Below, in pieces: positions 1 through 5,894 of a stretch of 5,894 nt of DNA. Location: NCBI GenBank assembly GCA_937135995.1, contig CAKZOF010000515.1:1-5894 (forward strand). Direction: 5' to 3'. The stretch's first letter is position 1. Every line of letters starts with the position of its first letter. The DNA comes from an uncultured Pyrinomonas sp. Its GTDB lineage: Bacteria; Acidobacteriota; Blastocatellia; Pyrinomonadales; Pyrinomonadaceae. A model generated the notes under the pieces. The model searched no databases. It saw nothing but the letters and a program-made list of their open reading frames with translations, and was not told the DNA's origin. Position numbers and translations under genes: made by a program.

Positions 1-48
1 GCCTTCGGGACATAACGTAGACGGTCACGTCATGCGTGTTCCGAGAAG

Positions 49-68
49 CCGCCTGCTTTAGCTGGCGG
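49..68. other. Small hairpin CCGCC...GGCGG
   Basis: CCGCC (49-53) pairs with GGCGG (64-68). Inside is a T/T mismatch, then GC/GC around a TTTA loop. It overlaps the TAG at 59-61 that ends the only forward frame entering from the left, so it could belong to the 3' end of an upstream transcript. No T-run follows directly, so it does not meet the form of an intrinsic terminator. Confidence 0.35.
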
Positions 69-181
69 AGTGGTCACAACAATTTCTTAACTTCTTCACA
101 AGAAAAGCTTAACCACAGGCGCAGGAGGTGGATGTAACTTTCCTATACAACGCAAAGGTGACCATCGACGCGGGCTGAAGG

Positions 182-269
182 AATCCGAAACGAGCGTTCG
201 CTTCGTATTTGTCTCGCAGTGGAGAGGGGGTAAATCCGAAACGGGGCTCAGCTTCGTATGTATCTAGCA
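182..269. repeat. Two-copy imperfect direct repeat, 51-bp spacing
   Basis: Copy 1 is 182-218 and copy 2 is 233-269, both 37 bp. They match at 29 of 37 positions by my hand alignment. The best-kept blocks are the first 11 bases (AATCCGAAACG) and GCTTCGTAT near the middle. In copy 1 the core at 186-205 is close to an inverted repeat (CGAA, mismatch, CGAG against TTCG, mismatch, TTCG), so it could fold or bind a dimeric protein. The pair lies roughly 170-260 bp upstream of the PEP-CTERM start codon. It could be a dispersed intergenic repeat, a regulatory site pair or a decayed duplication. Confidence 0.6.
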
Positions 270-422
270 AATCGAGAAGCAGCGTCGGTGAGAGCGTAGC
301 GAGCAACACGGCAGACTGGACGCATCGGATCGAAACATACTCACTGCCTGAGCGAAGTCACGCGAGGTTCGACCTTTGATCTCTTTTCACTGGGCAATCA
401 TCTTTGATTTACAGAGACTTGC

Positions 423-430
423 AAAGGAGG
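423..430 (+). promoter_or_regulatory. Ribosome binding site of the PEP-CTERM gene
   Basis: AAAGGAGG lies 10 bases before the ATG at 441. This near-perfect Shine-Dalgarno supports ATG 441 as the start rather than any other start in the overlapping frames. Confidence 0.85.
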
Positions 431-440
431 ACCCTCTCGA

Positions 441-1163
441 ATGTTCAATCTACGCGGCAACTTCTACCTCGCAGTGCTCGCTTCTCTGCTGTTCTTCGCG
501 ACGGCGCAAGCTGACACGATCATCATCGGCAGCAACGCCAGCGCAAACAACTACCCGTTTCAAACCAACGGGGCTTACACGGGGACGTACCAACAGATTT
601 ACACCCGCAACAAGTTTCCGGGTGTCTGGAGCATCACACAAATCGCGTTCGCCTCGACCACAACCCCGACGAGCTTCTACCCGAGTCCGGCGGTCTATAA
701 CTTGAGCGTGTATGCAGCGACAGCAACGACCACACCATCGACCCCGAGTAACAACTTCGCCAACAACCGCGGAACAGATTATACGATCGTCTTTTCCGGA
801 CCGGTGACGGCGACCCTGACCGGCGCCAACAACTTCGATGTGGTCATCAACTTCACAACCCCATTCATCTACAACTCGAGCCTCGGTGACCTGTTGATCG
901 AGATCGTCGTCAATTCGGCCGCCGGGACGGGACGCGAATTCTTCCTGGCAGGATTTTCGACGGAGACCGGTCGTGTCTATAACGCTTTTGGCAATCCTGC
1001 CAACGGGCAGATAGCCGAGCCCAATTTTGGTCTCTACACACGCTTCATGGCGACTCAGCTCCAAGCGCCGCCGAGCGCCGTTCCGGAGCCAGCGACTATG
1101 TTTCTTCTAGGCACTGGCGTTGCTGGATTAGCAGCATACGCGCGCAATCGGCGCCGCGCATAG
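441..1163 (+). CDS. PEP-CTERM sorting domain protein, 240 aa
   Basis: This is an exported protein predicted to be handled by exosortase and kept at the cell surface or in the extracellular matrix. Residues 1-24 form a signal peptide (short basic start, hydrophobic YLAVLASLLFF core, cleavage likely after AQA before D25). The mature region, about 25-210, is rich in Thr, Ser, Asn and aromatics, has no cysteine and looks all-beta. It resembles secreted PEP-CTERM proteins of unknown function that share phrases like 'IYTRNKFPG', 'FANNRGTDYTIVFSGP' and 'TPFIYNSSLGDLLIEI'. I recognise this style but cannot name a subfamily. The C-terminus is a textbook sorting tail: VPEP at 214-217, a hydrophobic stretch at about 219-233, then RNRRR at 235-239. 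The start is fixed by a strong ribosome binding site. The subtilase gene follows 58 bp later on the same strand, so co-transcription is likely. Family assignment is secure; the molecular role is unknown. Confidence 0.93.
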   Translation: MFNLRGNFYLAVLASLLFFATAQADTIIIGSNASANNYPFQTNGAYTGTYQQIYTRNKFPGVWSITQIAFASTTTPTSFYPSPAVYNLSVYAATATTTPSTPSNNFANNRGTDYTIVFSGPVTATLTGANNFDVVINFTTPFIYNSSLGDLLIEIVVNSAAGTGREFFLAGFSTETGRVYNAFGNPANGQIAEPNFGLYTRFMATQLQAPPSAVPEPATMFLLGTGVAGLAAYARNRRRA

Positions 1164-1181
1164 AGGTGACTTGATTACCTC
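1163..1181 (+). other. Intergenic hairpin GAGGTGA-CTTGA-TTACCTC
   Basis: A 7-bp stem (one G-T wobble) around a 5-base loop begins on the last base of the PEP-CTERM stop codon. Only GCTTTCG follows, not a T-run, so it is at best a weak terminator. It could instead protect the 3' end of the first gene or set the ratio of the two gene products by partial stop or RNA processing. Confidence 0.4.
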
Positions 1182-1210
1182 GCTTTCGTAAAAGGAAGAG
1201 GAGAAACGAA

Positions 1211-1217
1211 AAGGAGG
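1211..1217 (+). promoter_or_regulatory. Ribosome binding site of the subtilase gene
   Basis: AAGGAGG ends 4 bases before the ATG at 1222, slightly closer than usual. It sits at the end of a stretch (1190-1219) that is all purine except one C at 1207, which includes a second AGGAG-like run. No other in-frame start with a binding site lies near, and the signal peptide begins right after this ATG, so the start is well supported. Confidence 0.8.
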
Positions 1218-1221
1218 AGTC

Positions 1222-4200
1222 ATGGAGCGAGAACTTTCCCCCAAAGGCCGCCGTGCGTTCGGCCTCCTGTTGACGCTGTTGGCGGCAATTAGTCTCGCAG
1301 CGCTGGCCGTCGGTGTGCGCCCATCGGAAGCGGCATCTGCAGGGCCGCAAAACAACGCGCTAGCGCCTGCCGAGCCACCGGATCTAGCCAACTTCCGGCA
1401 ATCGGTCGGCGGCGACGTGCGTCCCGTGCTCGTGGAATTGCGGCAGACGCCGGGCGTGTTGCGCCGCCTTTCGCTCGAAAATTTAGGACGCGCGCCCACG
1501 TTCGATGACCTTGTCGGATACGCGCGCAATCTGGTTCAATCGCAGGACCAGTTCCTCGCCTCGCTCGCCGGGCGCGGCGTGCGCGCCCTACTGCGTCGCG
1601 CCGACGTGCCGCAACCCGACGGTTCGACGCGCCGCGTGGAGTGGCGATTTACCTACTTGTTCAACGGCATGGTGCTCTACATCGCCGCTGATGATCTGGC
1701 GCGCCTCCGTTCTCTGCCGGAAGTCAAATCCGTGCGCGAACTGCAACCGACGAGATTCCTTCTCGACCGCGCGATCGATTACATCCTCGGCACGCAATTC
1801 GATCCGGCAGCGCGCCGCTTGGCCGTTTACGGCAACGAACAACAGTTGCAACCGCGCGGCGCGCCGGGCCACCCGGAAGCGCCTTCCACCAACCGCAACG
1901 GAGATGGTTTCGAAGGGCAGAACATCAACATCGCCATCATCGATTCGGGCGTCGATTGGCGACACCCGATGTTCGGCGGCATCGGTCAGACGACGCCGCT
2001 GCCACGCATCTCCGGCATGGCGGAAAGTCCAAACGACAATCGCAAGGTGATCTACTACTACGCGCTCTCGTCACCCGGCGACCCGACGGACGATTTCGGG
2101 CATGGGACGCTGGTGGCCGCTTGCGCTGCCGGTTATGCCGTGGATGGCAACACGCCGCCGCGCACCGGGTACGGAACGGGACGCGATGGCACAGGGATCG
2201 GACCAACGCCGAGCGGGACGCAACTTCACGGCACAGCACCACAGGCGCGCATCATGGCCTACAAAGTTTGTGGACCAGCGCCACAATGCTTGGGCGACAT
2301 TGAACTGGCGATGGAAGATGCCGCTTCCCCTTACACCTTGCTTGGAGCGAGCGGTGGTCCATTGACGACTACTGCCGTGCGTAAACCCGTCGCCGATGTG
2401 ATCAATCTCTCACTCGGCGACACGGCGGGGGACACACAAGGCTCGACCGCCATCTTCGCCAACAACGCCGCATTAGCAGGCACCATCGTTGTCGCCTCGG
2501 CGGGCAACAGTGGGCCCGGACCCGGCACGGTCGGTTCGCCAGCGGCAGCAACGCTCGCCATCGCCGTGGGAGCCAATCTCGATCCCGGGTCGACTTCGGG
2601 CGCTGATGTACTCGCCCCCAACCAGATCCCAGGCGAGACGCGCGCGCCAGCGGCTGGACCACCACCCGAGACCGGCGCCGCTTCCGAGCAGAACGTGCCG
2701 CAACCGAACGAACGGCAAGGCATGAAGCTCTTTCCCGTTGCTGGCGGCGGGCCGCTGCCGAACGGCTCGCTCTCGGCTCACTACGTTTTCGTCGATCGGC
2801 GCAATCCGGCCAACCCTATTCCGCCATCGGTCACCAATCGCATCGCCGTGGTTAAGGGGACGGGCGCGTTTGCGGCGATCGCCAACGCAGTCGCGCCGTT
2901 TCGCCCGGCGGCGATCTTGATCGTTACCACCGTCGAATCGGCCACCGCCGTGGCTGTGGCTGGAGGCATTCCGACCTACACGATCAATCCGAACGACGGC
3001 GACTACTTGCTTGATCTTCTTTCCTCCACCGACAACGATGCGGGCGATCCCACGCCGGGACTTGTCTCGGAACTGCCGCTTCGTCTCTCCGATAGCATCA
3101 CGCTCGATGCTTTCGAGCCGAACATGGCAGGTTTCAGTTCGCGTGGGCCGAACGACCACCCGAACGCACGCTTCCGCACGATCAAGCCGGACGTGACGGC
3201 TCCGGGCGTCGGCATCGTCGGGGCGGCCACCCCTGACGGTCTGCCGGACGAAGCGCTCGGGCTGGCAAGTCCGACCGGCTACACGCAAGCCAACGGAACG
3301 AGCTTTTCCGGTCCGATCGCCGCCGGCGCGGTAGCGCTCATTCGCCAACGCGTGCGCGAAGAACTCGGACTGGATGCGACCAACATCTCCGATCCGAAGT
3401 ACCGCTCGAAACGTTTCGACGCGGTGACGATTTCGCGCGCACTTTTGATGAACACGGCGACGAACTTGCGCAACGGGCGGGGCGTTCCGCAAGGTGATGG
3501 TGCGGCTTCGGTCGCCTCGATCAACGACATGGGCGCCGGATTGATCAACGTCGCCGGAGCGCTCGACGCGCGCGCCATCATGGTCGCGCCGACGCTGCTG
3601 CTCAGAGAGGAATATTCGCCACCGGCCAACGATCCACCACAGTACGAAGCCAACGGCGCGCTCAAGGTCTTGCTGCCGAGCGCCAGCTTCGGAGCGGTTC
3701 CGGTGGTCGGGTTAAATGGAACGCTCGTGCGCACTCAAGAAGTGATCATTCGCGACATCACGCGCGGCGGTGGCAGTGGAGCTTACACGCTCACGTTCCA
3801 GAACAACCGCAACGCCGACAACCCGGGATTCCAAATCTCGTTCACCGATGCGAACGGTAATCCGATCAACTCGGTCAACGTCCCGGCGGGCGGTCAGGCT
3901 TCCTTCTTCGTGCGCGTCGTCGCTGATGGGCAGCGCATCACAGTCGATCCGACGGAGTTCCAGTGGTACGTCACAGCAACACATTCTTCGTCGGGGCGCA
4001 CGTTGCGCATGCCCTTCTATTACCGCGCCGTGCGCGCGCAAGTCGCGAACCTAGCCGCGCCCGATCAGGCGCCCATCGAAGGCACGGAACAGCCGGCTAC
4101 CACTGGTTGCGCTACTGACTCCAATGGCAACTACCGCTTGCGCTGGAGCTACACGCCACCCAACGGCGGACCGTTGCCCATCGGCTTCCGCATCCAAGAG

Positions 4201-4842
4201 GCGACGCGTAGCCAGACTCTCTTCTTCGACAACGCCGACGAGCCGCTGGTCGCCGGGAGCAACTCGAAGTGGAGCGGCAGCGCACAGTGGACGACGCAGA
4301 GCAACCCGAATACGGGAAGCTTCGCTTACTACATCGCCGACTTGGCTAACCAGAATGAATCGCTCACGTTGCGCAACCCGATCGTGCTGCCAGCCGGTGG
4401 AGCGACGCTCACCTTCACGACGACGCAGGACTTCGAAGATGGCTTCGACAATGGCTTCGTCGAAGTGAGCACCGATGGCGGCGCTAACTGGACCACCGTC
4501 GCTATCTACGCGGACAATTTCGTTGGCACGCGAACGGTCGATCTTTCGGCTTTCGCCGGGCGAACGATCTTGCTCCGCTTCCGCATGGTAAGCGATTTGC
4601 TGAACGGTCCGCCGGATGCCGCGCCTCTCGGTTGGTACATCGAAGACATTCGCGTCAGCGCCGATGACTTTCGCACGCTGGCTGAGGTGGGCGCAAGCGT
4701 CAATGCTTTCGACATCACCGGGCGCAGCAACGGGACCTATTTCTACCGCATCGCGGGCCTTTTCGATACGCCCGAAGGTGCGGTGATCGGCCCTTACAGC
4801 AACACGCGCTGCGCGACGGTCAATCGCATAGGCTTGCCGTAA
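1222..4842 (+). CDS. Secreted S8 subtilisin-family protease, multidomain, 1206 aa
   Basis: This is an exported serine endopeptidase. Residues 1-40 are a signal peptide (RR then LLLTLLAAISLAALAVGV, cleavage near SEAASA). Residues about 66-181 look like an I9-type propeptide ending in 'LRSLPEVKSVREL'. The catalytic domain runs from about 232 to 790. The Asp is D241 in IIDSGVDWRHP, the His is H294 in GHGT, the oxyanion Asn is N429 in SAGNSGP, and the Ser is S694 in NGTSFSGP; HGTAPQA, FSSRGP (638-643) and KPDVTAPGV (655-663) are also present. The long His-to-Ser distance is explained by a Pro/Ala-rich linker (about 445-500) and a PA-like domain (about 501-605). An Fn3-like beta domain follows at about 814-940. 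Next comes a probable Fn3 (C963 to C1197) interrupted by a jelly-roll at about 1000-1146 (VEVSTDGGANW, GWYIEDIRV), like the C-terminal domain of immune inhibitor A proteases. It has no PEP-CTERM tail and no membrane anchor, so it is probably released. The natural substrate is unknown. All catalytic residues are intact, so activity is expected. A strong terminator follows 63 bp after the stop. Confidence 0.95.
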   Translation: MERELSPKGRRAFGLLLTLLAAISLAALAVGVRPSEAASAGPQNNALAPAEPPDLANFRQSVGGDVRPVLVELRQTPGVLRRLSLENLGRAPTFDDLVGYARNLVQSQDQFLASLAGRGVRALLRRADVPQPDGSTRRVEWRFTYLFNGMVLYIAADDLARLRSLPEVKSVRELQPTRFLLDRAIDYILGTQFDPAARRLAVYGNEQQLQPRGAPGHPEAPSTNRNGDGFEGQNINIAIIDSGVDWRHPMFGGIGQTTPLPRISGMAESPNDNRKVIYYYALSSPGDPTDDFGHGTLVAACAAGYAVDGNTPPRTGYGTGRDGTGIGPTPSGTQLHGTAPQARIMAYKVCGPAPQCLGDIELAMEDAASPYTLLGASGGPLTTTAVRKPVADVINLSLGDTAGDTQGSTAIFANNAALAGTIVVASAGNSGPGPGTVGSPAAATLAIAVGANLDPGSTSGADVLAPNQIPGETRAPAAGPPPETGAASEQNVPQPNERQGMKLFPVAGGGPLPNGSLSAHYVFVDRRNPANPIPPSVTNRIAVVKGTGAFAAIANAVAPFRPAAILIVTTVESATAVAVAGGIPTYTINPNDGDYLLDLLSSTDNDAGDPTPGLVSELPLRLSDSITLDAFEPNMAGFSSRGPNDHPNARFRTIKPDVTAPGVGIVGAATPDGLPDEALGLASPTGYTQANGTSFSGPIAAGAVALIRQRVREELGLDATNISDPKYRSKRFDAVTISRALLMNTATNLRNGRGVPQGDGAASVASINDMGAGLINVAGALDARAIMVAPTLLLREEYSPPANDPPQYEANGALKVLLPSASFGAVPVVGLNGTLVRTQEVIIRDITRGGGSGAYTLTFQNNRNADNPGFQISFTDANGNPINSVNVPAGGQASFFVRVVADGQRITVDPTEFQWYVTATHSSSGRTLRMPFYYRAVRAQVANLAAPDQAPIEGTEQPATTGCATDSNGNYRLRWSYTPPNGGPLPIGFRIQEATRSQTLFFDNADEPLVAGSNSKWSGSAQWTTQSNPNTGSFAYYIADLANQNESLTLRNPIVLPAGGATLTFTTTQDFEDGFDNGFVEVSTDGGANWTTVAIYADNFVGTRTVDLSAFAGRTILLRFRMVSDLLNGPPDAAPLGWYIEDIRVSADDFRTLAEVGASVNAFDITGRSNGTYFYRIAGLFDTPEGAVIGPYSNTRCATVNRIGLP

Positions 4843-4905
4843 GCGCGGCGGGAAACGACATCATTATTCCTCCGTCCATCAAGGGGCACAAAGCAAGGGG
4901 AGAGA

Positions 4906-4943
4906 GAGACGGGCGGTGCTAGATGGCCGCCCGTCTCGTTTTT
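4906..4943 (+). terminator. Rho-independent terminator after the subtilase
   Basis: A perfect 11-bp stem, GAGACGGGCGG (4906-4916) with CCGCCCGTCTC (4927-4937), closes a 10-base loop. It is followed by G and five Ts (4939-4943). It lies 63 bp beyond the TAA. In the other direction the stem is followed by CTCTCTCC rather than a T-run, so it works mainly for rightward transcription. Confidence 0.9.
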
Positions 4944-5216
4944 CGACGCCGGGAGCGTGCAGCCTGACGACCGAAAAAGAGCCGGATCGCCGCCCTCCGA
5001 TGCGTCATGGGGGAAGCGAGCTTCGGAATAAACCAAAGGTCGCTCTGCTGTTTGGGGTGGGGAGAGGAGGCAGAAGGCTCGATCAGCACCGAAGGCGCAG
5101 GGAGACTGACTGGCGGGAAATCTTTTTCGCACTCGACCTTCACAGTCAACAGGAGAATCAACCAAAACTCCTTACTATTGCCACAACTTCACTGGCGCGG
5201 AACGACTTGGCCTTCG
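4944..5216. other. Intergenic stretch with no recognised feature
   Basis: Several short frames are open here on both strands, but none has a convincing start, ribosome binding site or recognisable protein. The longest forward one begins with GTG inside the terminator loop. The stretch separates the convergent subtilase and mini PEP-CTERM genes. I see no clear terminator for the leftward gene. Confidence 0.5.
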
Positions 5217-5334
5217 CATTCGACAAGCAAATCGACAAAGACCTAGAGCTTCAGCTTCGTTCGCTGGCTTTAAACCGTCGTTCATATAGCACCTAACACT
5301 CGGCAAGCTATCGACAAAAACCTCGAGTTTCAGC
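5217..5334. repeat. Two-copy imperfect direct repeat, 80-bp spacing
   Basis: Copy 1 is 5217-5255 and copy 2 is 5297-5334. By hand alignment they match in 32 of 39 columns with one single-base gap. The best-kept block is ATCGACAAA, followed by ACC and then GAG and TTCAGC with a few changes. Copy 2 covers the stop codon (5330-5332) of the leftward PEP-CTERM gene, so it may have arisen from, or been inserted at, the 3' end of that gene. Confidence 0.6.
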
Positions 5335-5599
5335 GCTGCCGCTTGATCCATCGCCGGATGACGGCGGCCAAACCGATCATGCCTGTTCCGAGCAGCAGCA
5401 TGGTCGTCGGTTCGGGAACAGTGTGTTGCGCGATGGCGACGTGTCCCGAAATGGCTAGCATCGACCTACCGACGCGCGGAGGATGGAACATCAAGCCTTC
5501 GGCAGCGCCGCCATCATGGATGGCAGCGCGTGCAGCACCAGCGATCATTACGACGCAGAGCGTTAAGCCCAGCTCAAACAAGATCGATCTTCGCGACAT
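5330..5599 (-). CDS. Miniature PEP-CTERM protein, 89 aa
   Basis: A very small exported protein with a complete exosortase sorting tail. Residues 1-25 form a signal peptide (MSRR, hydrophobic ILFELGLTLCVVMIAG, cleavage after ARA before A26). Residues 26-60 are the only mature region, 35 residues with no recognisable domain. VPEP is at 61-64, the hydrophobic stretch TMLLLGTGMIGLAAVI at 66-81, and the basic end RRWIKR at 82-87. The tail is nearly the same as that of the 240-aa protein in this window (VPEPxTMxLLGTGxxGLAA), which suggests the same exosortase. A weak ribosome binding site, GGAAAGGGA (complement of 5609-5617), lies 9 bases before the ATG. The gene converges on the subtilase. It could be a genuine short surface peptide or the remnant of a longer PEP-CTERM gene that lost its middle; there is no internal stop. 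The exported character is clear, the role unknown. Confidence 0.82.
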   Translation of the reverse strand: MSRRSILFELGLTLCVVMIAGAARAAIHDGGAAEGLMFHPPRVGRSMLAISGHVAIAQHTVPEPTTMLLLGTGMIGLAAVIRRWIKRQR

Positions 5600-5825
5600 C
5601 TTTGAGCGTCCCTTTCCGTCGCGGTTGTAAAGACCTCTTAGCCTTTCGACGAGCGCTCTGAAGACTTCTCCCGTCGTTTTCCCTCACGCTCTTTCTCTTC
5701 CGCCGCTCCCGCGCCAAGCTGCTAGGGTGGCGAAAGGCGGTGGGAGGCGTCTTCGCTTTGCGTTTTGCGCGCTCGCAAGCGCAAGGGTTCGTTGCTCGGC
5801 TGTTTTCCGCCGCGTGCGTTTGCGC
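5600..5825. other. Non-coding region upstream of the mini PEP-CTERM gene
   Basis: No gene is supported here. It lies between the leftward gene starting at 5599 and the TACAAT box at 5826, so it should hold the promoter of the leftward gene, but I see no clear box pair. The part at about 5664-5710 is pyrimidine-rich on the forward strand. A 6-bp inverted repeat, TTGCGC (5765-5770) with GCGCAA (5779-5784), is present and has no T-run after it. Confidence 0.45.
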
Positions 5826-5831
5826 TACAAT
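5826..5831 (+). promoter_or_regulatory. Possible -10 box TACAAT
   Basis: TACAAT is a good match to the sigma-70 -10 consensus and would direct rightward transcription out of the window, starting near 5838. The -35 region at 17-bp spacing (TTTTCC, 5803-5808) is poor, so this is only a candidate. Confidence 0.3.
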
Positions 5832-5832
5832 A

Positions 5833-5881
5833 CCGCCCCGACCGCAGTTCCGTTGGGGGGCCGGAACTTTGGTCGGGGCGG
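5833..5881. other. Large near-perfect hairpin at the window end
   Basis: The outer stem is 11 bp, CCGCCCCGACC (5833-5843) with GGTCGGGGCGG (5871-5881). A 2-by-2 internal loop (GC against TT) leads to a 7-bp inner stem, AGTTCCG (5846-5852) with CGGAACT (5862-5868), around a TTGGGGGGC loop. The structure starts one base after the TACAAT box. It could be a 5' leader structure of a rightward transcript or a terminator. The TTTT at the very end of the window is 9 bases past the stem, too far for a classic intrinsic terminator. Confidence 0.6.
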
Positions 5882-5894
5882 CTCGCGCCCTTTT

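Larger units (their letters stand above)
1..440. other. Upstream non-coding region
   Basis: No credible gene lies in this stretch. One forward frame is open from position 2 to a TAG at 59-61 and could be the last 19 codons of an upstream gene, but it is too short to judge. A reverse-strand frame (309 to 109, GTG start) is open only because the 51-bp-spaced repeat keeps frame there; it has no ribosome binding site. The stretch should contain the promoter of the PEP-CTERM gene at 441. TTGATC at 376-381 is a possible -35 box, but no good -10 box sits at the right distance, so I do not call a promoter. Confidence 0.6.

Noticed and set aside
144..149. TATACA as a -10 box
   Set aside because: No matching -35 box lies 15-19 bases upstream, and it is almost 300 bp from the gene it would serve.
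109..309. 66-codon reverse frame with an internal repeat (YEAxxRFGF)
   Set aside because: It starts with GTG, has no ribosome binding site, and its apparent peptide repeat is fully explained by the 51-bp spacing of the DNA repeat being a multiple of three.
450..1064. 204-codon reverse frame inside the PEP-CTERM gene
   Set aside because: It is a shadow of a well-supported forward gene with signal peptide, sorting tail and ribosome binding site.
1222..1341. Twin-arginine (Tat) signal in the subtilase
   Set aside because: RR occurs at residues 10-11 but without the usual S/T-RR-x-F-L-K pattern, so an ordinary Sec signal is the simpler reading.
2473..3492. 339-codon reverse frame inside the subtilase gene
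   Set aside because: It is antisense to the catalytic and PA domains of a clear protease. It is rich in Arg and Val as expected for the reverse shadow of a GC-rich gene, and shows no recognisable domain.
4919..5161. 80-codon reverse frame with a hydrophobic start
   Set aside because: It needs a TTG start, lacks a binding site and ends in the terminator stem; its sequence has no recognisable family.
4916..5296. 126-codon forward frame after the subtilase
   Set aside because: It begins with GTG in the terminator hairpin, has no ribosome binding site, runs through the repeat copy and resembles no known protein.
5555..5557. Lipoprotein cysteine (C15) in the mini PEP-CTERM protein
   Set aside because: The residues before it (LTL) do not fit a lipobox and it lies inside the hydrophobic core; a standard cleavage site follows at ARA.

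Overview
The window carries three convincing genes, all for exported proteins, in a GC-rich bacterial background with strong AAGGAGG-type ribosome binding sites. Two of the three encode PEP-CTERM proteins, which places the source among Gram-negative, exopolysaccharide-producing bacteria that have an exosortase. The gene styles fit Acidobacteriota (Blastocatellia-like): a 'VPEPxTMxLLGTG' anchor, and a subtilase ending in an Fn3 plus jelly-roll tail. That placement is inference from sequence style. No rRNA, tRNA, mobile element or CRISPR is visible.

Layout. Positions 1-440 are non-coding or hold only the tail of something upstream. They contain a small hairpin (49-68) and a two-copy imperfect direct repeat with 51-bp spacing (182-269). 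Positions 441-1163 (+) encode a 240-aa PEP-CTERM protein with a signal peptide. After a 58-bp gap with a 7-bp hairpin and a purine-rich leader, 1222-4842 (+) encodes a 1206-aa secreted subtilisin-family (S8) protease. It has an I9-like propeptide, a complete Asp/His/Asn/Ser active site, an inserted PA domain, an Fn3-like domain, and a second Fn3 that appears to be split by an inserted jelly-roll. A strong intrinsic terminator (4906-4943) closes this rightward unit. Positions 4944-5329 hold no credible gene, but an imperfect repeat pair with 80-bp spacing (5217-5255 and 5297-5334) runs into the 3' end of the last gene. Positions 5330-5599 (-) encode an 89-aa miniature PEP-CTERM protein. Positions 5600-5894 are non-coding and end with a TACAAT box followed at once by a large, nearly perfect hairpin (5833-5881).

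How the genes fit together. The first two genes share strand and spacing and have no strong terminator between them, so they plausibly form one transcription unit: a surface or matrix protein sorted by exosortase, and a secreted protease that has no sorting anchor of its own. The convergent mini PEP-CTERM gene carries an almost identical sorting tail, so both anchored proteins probably use the same exosortase, encoded elsewhere. A functional link between the protease and the anchored proteins is a hypothesis. No clearly novel system is evident. The points most worth a second look are the split-Fn3 architecture, the very small PEP-CTERM protein, the two intergenic repeat pairs and the terminal hairpin.
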